Assembly (NCBI GenBank): GCA_963920525.1
Contig: OY986437.1
Span: 34,425,563-34,489,562 of the forward strand
Origin: Dichetophora obliterata
Lineage: Eukaryota; Arthropoda; Insecta; Diptera; Sciomyzidae
DNA: 64,000 nucleotides
Direction: 5' to 3'
Below the pieces are notes generated by a model. It had not been told where the DNA came from and did no database searches. It saw nothing but the letters and a program-made list of their open reading frames with translations. Both the position numbers and the translations under genes were made by a program. The number at the start of each line of letters is the position of its first letter. Within the stretch, counting starts at the first letter, position 1. Positions 11,816-21,694 of this stretch are shown here, in pieces.

Positions 11816-14150
11816 CACAGTGCAACACGAAAAAAATAACCATATACGGACACCACTACATGATAAAAGACCAAAAAAAAGACCCCTGTCTCCCAGTTTT
11901 GCCTAAAGTCCTCCAGGTTTTTTTTATGGGCCCCCAAAGATGTGGGCCTCGGTGTCATTTTTGCAAAAAAAAAGGATAATTTTCTCATGCTCATATCTTG
12001 CAAACCGTTCGGAAGTTTGATTTACTTTCTGAGGCAAAGTTTTATCTCTTGTCATAAAGAACAAATATTGTGAACATATAAAATCAAAAAACTTCATCTT
12101 CAAGGTCAAAATCGCAAAAAACTTTAAAAAAAGAGTTAAAAATAGCCCAAAAAGCGTTTTTTTTATTTTCCGCTTTTACGAACAAATTTACTTTATGAAA
12201 AATGAGCCAATTTTCTTTGGCCTGGTAGGGCTTACAGCGCTGATTAAAACCCCAAAGTTTTTTTAAGGAGGCCGATCCAACTTCTTGAGATATAAGCCAT
12301 TATAGCTTGAGTATATAATCGCTTATATCTCACCCATTTCTTATCTGATCTGGTTGAGATGGGTATCGTTGAGAAGACCTTTGAAAACGCTATAAATCTG
12401 TATATAAATATGTTTATTTTTATTAACTCATTTGGGAACAATTAAAAAAAAAAAATTTTACCTCACTTTTTAATAAAAATCTGGTTTTCTCAAAAAACAG
12501 CCCTAGTAAAAAAACAATTGAAGTGTAAGAAAATAAGCGATTTCTTAAAAAAAAAAGTTGATTTCAAATTTTTGAACGTAAATAATTGTCAGTCAGGAGG
12601 CCGAGTGTGTGAGTGCACTGTACCTTCACTGATAGTAAGTGCATTCTAATAAAAATTCTCAAGCTGGTGGGTGAGTTCCCGTGCCCAAACTGTCAAACAA
12701 CTACCTGGAAGTAAACATCTGCATTGAATTCACATTGTAGCTCTTGTCATGTTTATTGTCTTGTATGTTTAATTAACGCTCAAAAATTAAATATGCCTGG
12801 CCAGAACCATGTGTTTGTCTACAACATTGCAAAAGGAAAAGAATCTTTTAACAAGTCAATTCAAGAAAGCATATAAGTTGTTTTTCGACGAAGTAGACTT
12901 GACCGGTGAAAATTACACACCTAATACAGAGTGTCGCCAATGTTATAACAATCTCATGGCATAATTGGGTGGAGGCAAACATAGTATGAAGTATAGTAAG
13001 CCGATGAGCAAGGAGAACGGTTTCACCAAACCACAATGACCATGGAAAAACGGTACAAAGGCAAAAAACTCGACGCATTGCTTGCAGAGGTAATATCAAT
13101 TTTTATTGATGCATTGTTTTGCATTCCTTTTTTGATTTCTATTCTAATTCATTTCAGGTATGTTGGTGGATTCACAAGATCACCCTGTATGATGTTAATG
13201 AAGTATCTGAAGAAGAAAAAGCTGATGATGAAGGGCAGTCTTGAAGTAACGTGCCTGTGGACACCATAAGTTCTGAATCAGAGTCAGATTCGGACGATTC
13301 GGATGACGATTTAGATCCACAACTTAAGAGAGTGCGATTTGCAAGTCCAGGGCCATCAACATTATAAACTTAATACGAATATTTTTTTTATAATTTTTGT
13401 AATAGATAGCATAGTATTGTAGTGCCATCCCTGCTGAGACTACTAATCCCTACAACACTGAATCATTATTACTAAATATCTATGCTACTACTCTTTGTTA
13501 CAACCCTAACTCTAAAGATTAATAAAATCAGAAATAGTATAACAATGAAGCCTGCAACATGCCTCTTCACTTACGGGAGAAGGCTTTATAGTATCTCAAT
13601 GTTAAAGTAAAGAAAAAACAAATTAAATTAAAAAATGTTCGGGAAATTTTTCACTTTTGCGGCTACCTAAGCTACCTAAACAGTGTTAAGAATCATTCCT
13701 AGGAAGTTCATATGTTCCAAAAAGTTGTTTATTGAGATCTACTATTGTAGTTGATTATTTCCTTGAATTTTGAACGGTTTGCTACCTATGGACCTGAACA
13801 GGGGGAAAAAGGTAAAAAAATGTAATTTTTAGAATTTTTTGCGATTTTGACCTTGGAGATGAAGTTTTTTATTTTGTATGTTCACAATGCTTTAGTTCTT
13901 TATGACAAGAGGTAAAACTTTGCCTCAGAGAGTAAATCAAAATTCCAAACGGTTTGCAAGATATGAGCTTGAGAAAATGATCATTTTTTGCAAAAATGAC
14001 ACCGAGGCCCCACATCTTTGGGGGCCCATAAAAAAACCTGGAGGGCTTTGGGCAAAACTGCGAGAGAGGGGTCCTTTTTCTTGGTCTTTTATCACGTAGT
14101 GATATCCGTATATGGTTATTTTTCCATGACTTAAAAAATTACACACTGTG
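11816..14150. mobile_element. Long-TIR DNA element ending in CACAGTG
   Basis: Arms of roughly 300 bp (about 11816-12125 and 13827-14150) are inverted copies, sharing for example CATATACGG and TATGGGCCCCCAAAGATGTG. The outermost bases are CACAGTG on both sides. Past the heptamer the arms share AATAACCAT, 12 bp in on the left and 23 bp in on the right. The 1.7 kb interior holds a broken intron-containing gene. No 5-bp or other target duplication is visible (AATAA against TTTCT outside). The CACAGTG termini recall Transib/RAG-type ends, but no Transib transposase core is recognised inside, so the superfamily stays open. Confidence 0.6.
12793..13367 (+). pseudogene. Broken intron-containing gene of unknown family inside the CACAGTG element
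   Basis: The ATG at 12793 starts MPGQNHVFVYNIAKGK. In a shifted frame it continues LFFDEVDLTGENYTPNTE, then CRQCYNNLM (a CxxC pair) and a Gly/Lys-rich part. A 68-bp intron with GT at 13090 and a pyrimidine-rich AG at 13157 follows. The last exon encodes an acidic Glu/Asp stretch and the tail SSESESDSDDSDDDLDPQ followed by a basic KRVRF and Pro/Ser end, stopping at 13365-13367. AATAAA lies at 13521. Several stops and shifts break the frame. I do not recognise the family. The acidic Ser/Asp tail and CxxC suggest a small nuclear or DNA-binding accessory protein, which is inference. Confidence 0.45.
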
Positions 14151-14822
14151 TTTCTTTTATTAAACACTTTCAGTGTTTTATTTTCGATCCTGAAAAATCA
14201 TGCACAACCAAACAATGTGCTTTGTATCTTCTCTTTCTTATGCCTTTGTTCTTATTTAAAAAAATATATACCAAATTGTAGTTATTTTGCTGTTTTCATT
14301 TTTAATGAGCAAAAATACCTTGAAATCTTTTTTAATACTACTTACTAATTCCATGTGTGACAGACACTACAAATGAATTTTTTGGCACAGGAAAAAACTT
14401 TTTTAAAACCCTCAGGTTTTTGCGCTTTATTTTTTATTTGCAAGTTACCTTATAAATTCACAGTATTAGAATCAGTTATTGTTTTTACAGCTTATATTTG
14501 TCCTCACACCAAAAAAAAACAGACAAATGATAACTATGACCGACACTACACGATGGGAACTGAAGAGAAGGTCTCTGACAGTAAGAGCAATATCTTCGAA
14601 AATTTTAAAAACATGTTTACGATTTTTATAGCGATGCATTAAGATGCATTAAGAAAAAAAGCATGAAATTGTCTATACAACAATTAAACTTTTTTATCCT
14701 TTCTGATGATTGTTTGAAAATAGTGCAGTTCCAATCGTTTTTCTATAAAAAATCTTTAGTTCAAAGAATTCCACACAAGGTGAGAATTTCTAATTTATTT
14801 CTGGTTTTAGTTTTATTAATAT
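14151..14822. other. AT-rich DNA without recognisable content
   Basis: Only short frames with poly-Lys/Phe/Leu composition are seen. No TIRs or family motifs were found. Confidence 0.4.
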
Positions 14823-15320
14823 TTATTTGTAAAAAATACGTTCTACATTTGATGTTGCTGCAGATATCGTTAAAACAACATAAACTAGTTTTCTAAGTAA
14901 TGGAAAGACTTCGGAATTATCTCCACGTTTCTGATCAAAAATTGCTTTCCAAAAAGTTTCAATATTATTTTCATTCAGTAAATTCAAATCACTGAAATTA
15001 ATGTGGCGCAATTCATCGTCAATTTCTTGCAATTTTTTTGAATGAATGACACTAGGTAGAAAAATACACAAATTGAAAATAGTGAAATCTTGCCTTTTTA
15101 AAATGTTCGTAAGTGCTAAAAGTTCGACACATTTTTAAAAATCATTCCCAAAATCAAAATTTTGTAATAAACATTTGCATAGCTCAACATAATATTTTAA
15201 ACAATGTTCTCTAAAATCTATTTCATCTAATTCGAAAAATTTATGCGTAGAACTTAAAGCCGAATATGCCTCGGCCCCTAAATAAATGTCTTTAAATGGA
15301 TTTTTTTAAAACTTGGAATC
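14823..15320 (-). pseudogene. hAT-family transposase C-terminal relic
   Basis: A single minus-strand frame with one TAA (in GNDF-stop-KCV) runs about 165 codons. It starts with PFKDIYLGAEAYSALSSTHK, passes HINFSDLNLLNENNIETFWK and ends VFPLLRKLVYVVLTISAAT SNVERIF and a stop. The last block (FPLL-x-KL...SNVERIF) is the hAT dimerisation region, where the usual ending is S-x-x-ER-x-FS. The N-terminal zinc finger and catalytic part are missing, and the right side fades near 15320. It is a decayed fragment; its TIRs are not seen. Confidence 0.65.
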
Positions 15321-16415
15321 ATTTACATCAATTTCTGTGCAGTTATCAAGGCATATATATTCAAATATATATATTGACCGTCAAGACTTGACAGGTGGAA
15401 ATCGAGACAAAATAACAGAAACAACGAAAGCAACAATAATAGCAATAGCGCTACCACATAAATCAATTTTTTTTTACCACATATAAATTAGTAGTAGCAG
15501 CTTCAAATGTTACTTATATTTTTGTAGTAACATACACTTTATTTTATGTATTGTATTTGATTCATAAAACTAGTAAGCATTGTTTAAATCGTAAAAACTT
15601 GAAAAATTGGGTGAAATTTAAAAAACATATTTTTTTTAGGCAAAAACTGGAAAACTGTCTCAAAAAACAGGCAAAAGAAGTTTTATCTACCCTTATGGTA
15701 ACACTGATCACAAAACACAATTATTTTCACTTATTTCTTTGTTTGTTGACATTTCAGTTTGTCACAAAATGAGAAGATTGTTCTCAATTGAGAGCATAAA
15801 AATATAAAATGGCTTTGTAGGAGGTTTACAGAAGGTAAATTCTCTCATTTGTGAAACTGTTACAAAGGGTTTTTTCGTTATTGAACGTTTATGAATAACG
15901 TTTTTAGGCATGTGTCTTACAAAGGGCTTACAAGAGGTTTGCAACTTTTTCTGAATACGGCTGTTATTATGTTGATGTCACTCAAAAGTGAACTATTCAA
16001 GCTATCGAAAATGCAATAAAGTTAAGGTTGATAAAGTTTAGGTAAAAACTCTGCGCTGTAAAAATTAAAAATAATTTATATACTTTGGTAAAAAATAGGT
16101 TTGTAAGAAAAAAGTTTTCCGCAAACGATTTTTGAATGATATTTTGCAAGGGTTTTAGGTAAATTTTTTATTTCTATTTAAGCATATTTTAAAGAAAAAA
16201 AATTAAGCAAGTCACTCAAATTTGTTTAAATAATATTTCGGAGCAAAACCAAAAAAAAAATAAAAAAGTTGTACCGTGTTTATTATTTTCGATTCTCGCA
16301 TAAAACAATATCCACAACAAGGCAAAAAAAAGACTATCCGCACCCAAAAATTAAATTTGAGTTTTGTATAGGTACAAAATTTCTAAAAGAATTCTTAAAA
16401 ATTTTTTGATATTTA
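15321..16415. other. AT-rich DNA, nothing assigned
   Basis: No element ends or coding signal. TATATA repeats occur near 15350-15375. Confidence 0.35.
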
Positions 16416-16682
16416 TGGCGTTTTCTTTTCTCGAGATGTTGCATTTATTCTGCCCTGCGCTGGGGCTGTCAAATTTTCGTGTTCTTTCGTCAGCATATTC
16501 ATAGGGTTGTGTGTTTGTTTCTCAAAATGTTGCACTCTGATCCGGCAGATTTGTGACAAGGTTGTACTTTTCTTGTTCTCTTCTCATATGAAAAATGCAA
16601 CATTTTCGCAGGGAGTATTTATATATTTTCGTAATGTTGCCATATAATGTGGTGACATTTTTATCGAGAAAAGAAAACGCCA
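16416..16682. mobile_element. 267-bp MITE with TTA target duplication
   Basis: Left TIR TGGCGTTTTCTTTTCTCGA begins at 16416 and its exact reverse complement ends at 16682. TTA lies on both sides (16413-16415 and 16683-16685). A 3-bp TWA duplication fits the PIF/Harbinger group. The interior is non-coding. Confidence 0.8.
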
Positions 16683-17225
16683 TTAGTTTGTTTGCCTTTC
16701 AACACAAACTCATATCTGATTAAGGGGATAATTAATTAATTGAAAATATGTAAAGATATCTTGTCTTGCGCTGAAAAGTATATTTTAAAATTACTGATCC
16801 GATTTAACTTTTTTAATAGGCTTTTTTTCAAAAAATTCTCACATGAAAATTGGTATCGTACAAGCATTTTTTTAGTCAAAATAGTGGTTGTCAAAAGCTT
16901 TTACGCTTAAAACACGTAGATTTGCTTGTACGAAGCAAATGAAGGATACTGAAGCTAATGTGTCAGTGTAGCATTTTACAAATTTAATTCTACGCTATAA
17001 TTCGATAGATTGAAGAAAAAAGTATTATTGTATTTGTTATATTTTCATAACATTAATCTTTATAACAGGCATTCTCAAAAAAACATGAAATCGCAATGTT
17101 GGCTCTTACTAAGCTTACTTGACGTATATTGGTCCGTAGATATTGTGAAGGATCTTTTTTCGAAGGCTCCAAAAGTCTTTTCATCTGAACTGCTCAACAT
17201 CTAGGCTTGTGATGCATAAAGTAAG
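16683..17225. other. AT-rich DNA with one weak frame
   Basis: A 64-codon frame at 17010-17204 ends just before the ORF at 17226 and may be part of the same unknown unit. Nothing in it is recognisable. Confidence 0.3.
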
Positions 17226-17540
17226 ATGGGAAATAATGAGCTACTTATAGAGTCCAATTTTCGTTCATCAACAGAGGGTTCTGTTTCTCAATTGATCTTG
17301 ACCTTATTTCTCGCAAATTACAAGAACGAGCTGCTACGCAGCAACCAGCAAGTTAGCCAAGATTCAGGAACCATAATAAAAACAACAGTGGCGGGCGTTT
17401 TCGTCCCAGCATGGAAATATTTCTCTGAAAAATTAACAACAAAAAGTTTTAATTATATTTGTGGCAAATGTCATTTAAAAATGTTGCCAATAAACTCAAT
17501 AAATCAACGCCATCTGTTAGACAATGCACCAGGCCTGTAG
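17226..17540 (+). CDS. Unknown ORF truncated by a hAT insertion
   Basis: The 104-codon frame starts MGNNELLIESNFRSSTEG and includes a CxxC (YICGKCHLKM). Its composition is not the usual poly-Lys/Phe of chance frames here. The hAT element at 17530 cuts it: the last three residues come from the hAT TIR. Across the empty site (using one copy of the 8-bp duplication) the frame runs a further dozen codons to a stop near 20885. I cannot assign a function. It may be a fragment of an older element or a chance frame. Confidence 0.25.
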   Translation: MGNNELLIESNFRSSTEGSVSQLILTLFLANYKNELLRSNQQVSQDSGTIIKTTVAGVFVPAWKYFSEKLTTKSFNYICGKCHLKMLPINSINQRHLLDNAPGL

Positions 17541-17845
17541 CCAGGGTTGGGCAAGGGGGGAAATGCCCCCCTTACTACAACCATTTTCCCCTCTGGCCAA
17601 ATCAGTCAATGAAAACTTTAAATGAATAATTAATATGAATTTTGTTGATATATTTGTTTATTGCTTTAAAATTAGTTTAGTTTAAAATAAGAAAAAAAAA
17701 ATACACATTCACCTTATTCATGACTTGAATATGTATATGAAATTTGTTAAACAAAACATTTCAGACAAATTGTTACAATTTTTGCCAACCTTTGCTACCA
17801 AAAAATAAGATTTGAAGTTTAATAATTTTTTAACTCGCATCCATA

Positions 17846-18950
17846 CACGCAGAGAAAAAACATAATTGCAACAACCATGTTTTAAGGGGATCATAGTATG
17901 ATTCGGATTATGATTGTTGCTAACATGTCCTTAAACATATAATATTTTTTTGATCATGATAAAATGATTACAACAACTATATTTAGAAAAGGAACGTTTT
18001 TTTGGGAACCAAAATATTATTGAAACAATCATTATTCTCTTGTTGGGTCGAAAATAGAATGATTGCAACAACTATATTATGAATTTATTTTTAGGATCCA
18101 GAATATTATTGTAACAATAATTTAATTTTTTTGTTTTCATGCACTCTCCAATTTCAATTGTCTGGGCTGAACAGAAATATTAATTCAATTAAAAAATCAT
18201 TTGATAAAATTTTCTGTCCAAGCTGGGGTTTGAACCGCGGCTTTTTCGCTTACGAGCCACGCACTCTACCAGTAAGCCACAGCCGCTACTACCGCTCGCC
18301 TGACTAATGCCATTCATAAGCATGGTACATTAAATGCATTGTCACGAAAATAGCAATATGTGTGATAAACAAAATATGGTCAGAATTGCGAAATATATTT
18401 ACGGTAAATAGAAATATGTTTGCTACAATTAAACTCGAAAATGTCACTTTTCTGCGTGCTGTTTCTAGGATAAGGCGATTAAAAACAAGCAACAATAATT
18501 GAACAGTTGACATACAAAACGGTGAATAGCCAGGAATCGATAAGACTTATTGTGTCTGAATGAAGTGAAAGTTTTTCCTGCAAACTGTTCAGACACAATA
18601 AATTCTTTCGAACTTTAGTTATGTTCTGCTTCGTTTGCCAACAATCAAAGAATAGTTCAGAAAAACATTGAAACTTCTAATATGTTTGTCTCTATAATAA
18701 TATTCACATTTATCATGATTAACAGAACTACAACATTTTTGTTGCAACTAATAGTCTAGGCAATCATAGTATGTAACGATTTCAATGATGTTATGATTTC
18801 AACTATTATGTTATTTTTGGTACCATTATTAGCAAATAATGACTTTATTAAGGCAAAAATTTGTGTTTGCAGAAATAATACAAAAATTTTAGTAAAAAAA
18901 TTATTATTGATTGCAGTAATCATGTCTCAACCATGTCTTTTCTCTGCGTG
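17846..18950. mobile_element. CACGCAGAG TIR repeat, copy 1 (complete)
   Basis: The copy is 1105 bp, starting CACGCAGAGAAAAAACAT and ending CTTTTCTCTGCGTG, with TA on both sides (17844-17845, 18951-18952). The subterminal parts are palindromic variants of TTGCAACAACCATG. There is no transposase. A tRNA-like module lies inside on the minus strand at 18218-18286. Other copies are at 36779-41274, 45249-46377 and about 49990-50103. The TA target site points to the Tc1/mariner superfamily. Confidence 0.8.
18218..18286 (-). other. tRNA-like module inside TIR repeat copy 1
   Basis: On the minus strand the sequence has a GTGGCTTACTGGTAGAGTG block (A-box-like) and GGTTCAAACCC (B-box-like) about 30 bp apart, as in a tRNA gene. 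A CTCGTAA heptad sits where an anticodon loop would be. The stems pair poorly. Copies at 37169-37237 and 45648-45715 keep both boxes with substitutions. Confidence 0.5.
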
Positions 18951-19266
18951 TAGGAACTTTCTAGAAACGATAAGCACGTTGTGCACCAATTTGATGCATA
19001 CACAAAAAGAATATTTAAATCATTGAAATGTTTTTAATTTTTAAATTTTTTTTATGCATGATGAATGTTTATTAATTTTAAAATAAGAAAAAACTGCAAA
19101 TCTTAATTCTAGCAAAAATTTAAAGAGGCAAAATATTTAAATCAAAACATGCATGTTTGTTCTTAATATATACATCTGAATAAAAAAATTTGCATCAATT
19201 TGATGCAAGCGACGGATGCGGGTTAATTCAATTTTTTTATTTGTTTTACTTTAAAAATGTCTTATA

Positions 19267-20558
19267 AAGGGTCCGCCAAATAACTTTTTTTTCTTTTGAA
19301 AATTCTATAAAAAAAACTACTGGATATTTTCTCAAATTTCTTTTTTTATTTGAAATTACTATCCTTCCGGTTAATAATGAAAAATAATTTTATTCAAATG
19401 GCTGCCTCGGCTGGCCATGCAGTAGCCTACACGATCGGTCCAATTTTTAAGCACATTATCGATTGTGTGCAGCTGTATTTCATCAATGGCTTCACGAATA
19501 TTGCCCTTTAAAGCGTCAATTGTCTCTGGCTTGTCGGCGTAACACTTATCTTTGAGGACACCCCACAAATAATAGTCCAACGGTGTCAAATCGCAGCTCC
19601 GAGGTGGCCAAACGACATCAGCTCTGCGGCTGATAATGCGATCTTCAAAAACAGGGCGCGAAACATCGAGTGTAGCTTCGGCTGTGTGGCACGTAGCGCC
19701 GTCCTGTTTAAACCAAATGTTGCCAATATCCTCCTCTTCAATTTTTGTGAACAACGTGGCCCGATAACGATCGCCATGGACTGTAACGGCCACTCCTTGC
19801 TCATTTTCGAAGAAAAATGGCCCAATTATGCCTCTGGACCAAAATCCGCACCAAACAGTGACTCGTTTTGGGTGCAGCGGCTTTTCAATGTATGCGTGCG
19901 GGTTTTTTGTGCCCCAAATGCGACAATTTTACTTGTTTACATACCCGCCAAGATCAAAATGAGCTTTATCTGAAAAGATGATTTTTTTGGCAAAATCGGC
20001 ATCTTCTGTAAGTCGATCGCAGGCCCACTTAGCGAAGTGAAAACGCATTGGATGGTCAGTTGGCTTCAACTTCTGAACCAATTGGACTTTGTATGGCGTC
20101 ATACCAAGGTCTTTATGCAAAATTCGTCTCAATGATGTCTCCGAAATGTTCAATTGTTGCGAACGACGGTGAATTGATGTTGATGGCGCTTCACGCACAC
20201 TTTCTGCCACAGCAGCAATATTCTCGGGTGTACGCACTGTTTTTGGCTTTTCACGCTTTGGTTTATCGATGAGGATGCCAGTTTCTTTCACTTTTTTCAC
20301 AAGATAACGAACATACGGAGCTGGCGGTGCTTCTCTTCTTCCAAAATCCGTACGTAATTTTCGCAGACATTCTGCAACATTACCATGATTTTCAAAGTAA
20401 TGTCGCAATATTTCCTAGCGTTGTTGAAGCGTAAACACAACCATATTCGTTTAGCGGAAGGATAAAACAAAATTATCTGTCAAATCAGACATGAGCTAAA
20501 TGTTACCATTCACGAAATAAGCACTAGTTGAAAAAAAATCGTTAGATGGCGGACCCTG
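19267..20558 (-). mobile_element. Second DD41D mariner element
   Basis: The element is 1292 bp. The left TIR starts AAGGGTCCGCCAAATAAC; the right TIR read inward starts CAGGGTCCGCCATCTAAC. TA duplications lie at 19265-19266 and 20559-20560. The TIRs differ from those of the 3945-5272 element apart from the GGGT start, so it is a separate subfamily. Confidence 0.85.
19371..20444 (-). pseudogene. DD41D mariner transposase with two nonsense codons
   Basis: The gene reads from the ATG at 20444 down to 19371 in one frame, 357 codons, the family's usual length. It is broken only by a TAG at about codon 10 (after FTLQQR) and a TAA at the start of NCRIWG. The catalytic residues are present: IIFSDKAHFDLGG (first Asp), WFKQDGATCHTA (second) and TPLDYYLWG (third, 41 residues later). 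The SDK in place of SDE is a small oddity. No frameshift is seen, so decay is slight and this insertion is probably younger than the hAT it sits in. Confidence 0.85.
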
Positions 20559-20853
20559 TACATATGTTAGCCCATTTCGCTACTCATAAATCTTGAACTT
20601 TTACCTTCACTTTATTACAAAGTCCTGAATTAATTTTTATATTATTTTTATGTATTAATCTTATGTATTAAAAGATCTACATATACATGTATATATTATA
20701 AAATTAACTGTTTTTTAATAAATATGTGTAATGTATTCATTTCACACGTTAAAAAATTGTTTTTTTTATTTAAATGAAAAAACAAAAAATGTCCCCCCAA
20801 GATTCATGCCTGCCCCTCTGTCTTCTTGGTCTGACTACAGGCCTGCAATGCAC

Positions 20854-21275
20854 GATATATATTGAACACTTTCAAGTTAGATTTATAAAATTATCCAAGA
20901 TACGTTTTGGGTCATTTGTTGTTTCAAAGTAAAAACCAAATCTAGATCTAAGCAGATATTATTTCACAAAGTTACAACTATTCAATTGAAGCTAATAAAA
21001 AAAAAGATAAAAAGTTTGAAAAGCTTTTAAAAAAAACTGTAATTTTTTAAGGCAAATTTTTTTATTATGGTTTCGACGATAGCCAAAACGCCATTTTATG
21101 AGAATCCATTTAAATTTTTTGATTTCAGATTATTTTTCGCAAAGTTTGCCATTACTTAAACAAAAACATTTTTTATGGCCATTATTTTAAAGAAAGACAT
21201 CGCCGAAATTAAATTAAAAAGAAGTGTAAGATATGCAACATTTTTACATTTATGTATGAAGTTTCACTAAGTCGC
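20854..21275. other. AT-rich DNA, nothing assigned
   Basis: No coding frame or TIR. A- and T-runs only. Confidence 0.35.
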
Positions 21276-21694
21276 ATGTTACGGTGGCGGTCATGGGCTC
21301 ATCATGGTCATGCATTGTTGTTTTTTCAATGTAAATTAAAAATTTGAGAGCGAGAGCAAGAGAGTAAATTTTCACCACCACGGTCACCAAATGATTCGAC
21401 AAAAATATGAAATCATGGGATCAAAACAGAGTTGCGTTGTGGAATTATTCACAGCATTTGTGTTTAGGCATGAAAATAGTACATTTTTAGTACGAAATGT
21501 ATGAAAGCAGTAAGGAAACTTGCTTAATAGCAACACTCATCGGTTGGAAAAATACTAAAAGTAGAAAAAAGTGTACTGGTGTTCAGGAATCATATGACCA
21601 CCAGCATAACATACTTTCGTCACACAGCTCATCAAACGAAAAAAAGAGAGTAAATGTGTCATGACCAGGGATCATATGACGACCACCGTAACAT
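21276..21694. mobile_element. MITE with ATGTTACGGTGG inverted ends
   Basis: The left end ATGTTACGGTGGCGGTCAT and the right end, read inward, ATGTTACGGTGGTCGTCAT match at 17 of 19 positions. The 419-bp span has no ORF. A related internal copy of the motif lies near 21590-21610. No clear target duplication was seen. Confidence 0.6.

Larger units (their letters stand above)
17530..20845. mobile_element. hAT element with perfect 8-bp target duplication, multiply invaded
   Basis: The TIR is CAGGCCTGTAGCCAG on the left (17530) and CAGGCCTGTAGTCAG on the right, read inward from 20845. The 8-bp duplication CAATGCAC lies at 17522-17529 and 20846-20853, as expected for hAT. The subterminal G-rich/C-rich blocks (17549-17570, 20797-20820) are typical of hAT ends. 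Subtracting the TIR repeat (17846-18950) and the mariner (19267-20558) leaves about 0.9 kb without a transposase frame, so it is a non-autonomous copy. Confidence 0.85.

Noticed and set aside
16721..16740. TTAAGGGGATAATTAATT as another end of the TTAA element
   Set aside because: It matches only the first nine bases and then diverges.
18304..19026. ORFs at 18304-18513, 18793-19026, 37284-37523 and 45979-46435
   Set aside because: They lie in the TIR repeat, are not consistently open in all copies and look like chance.
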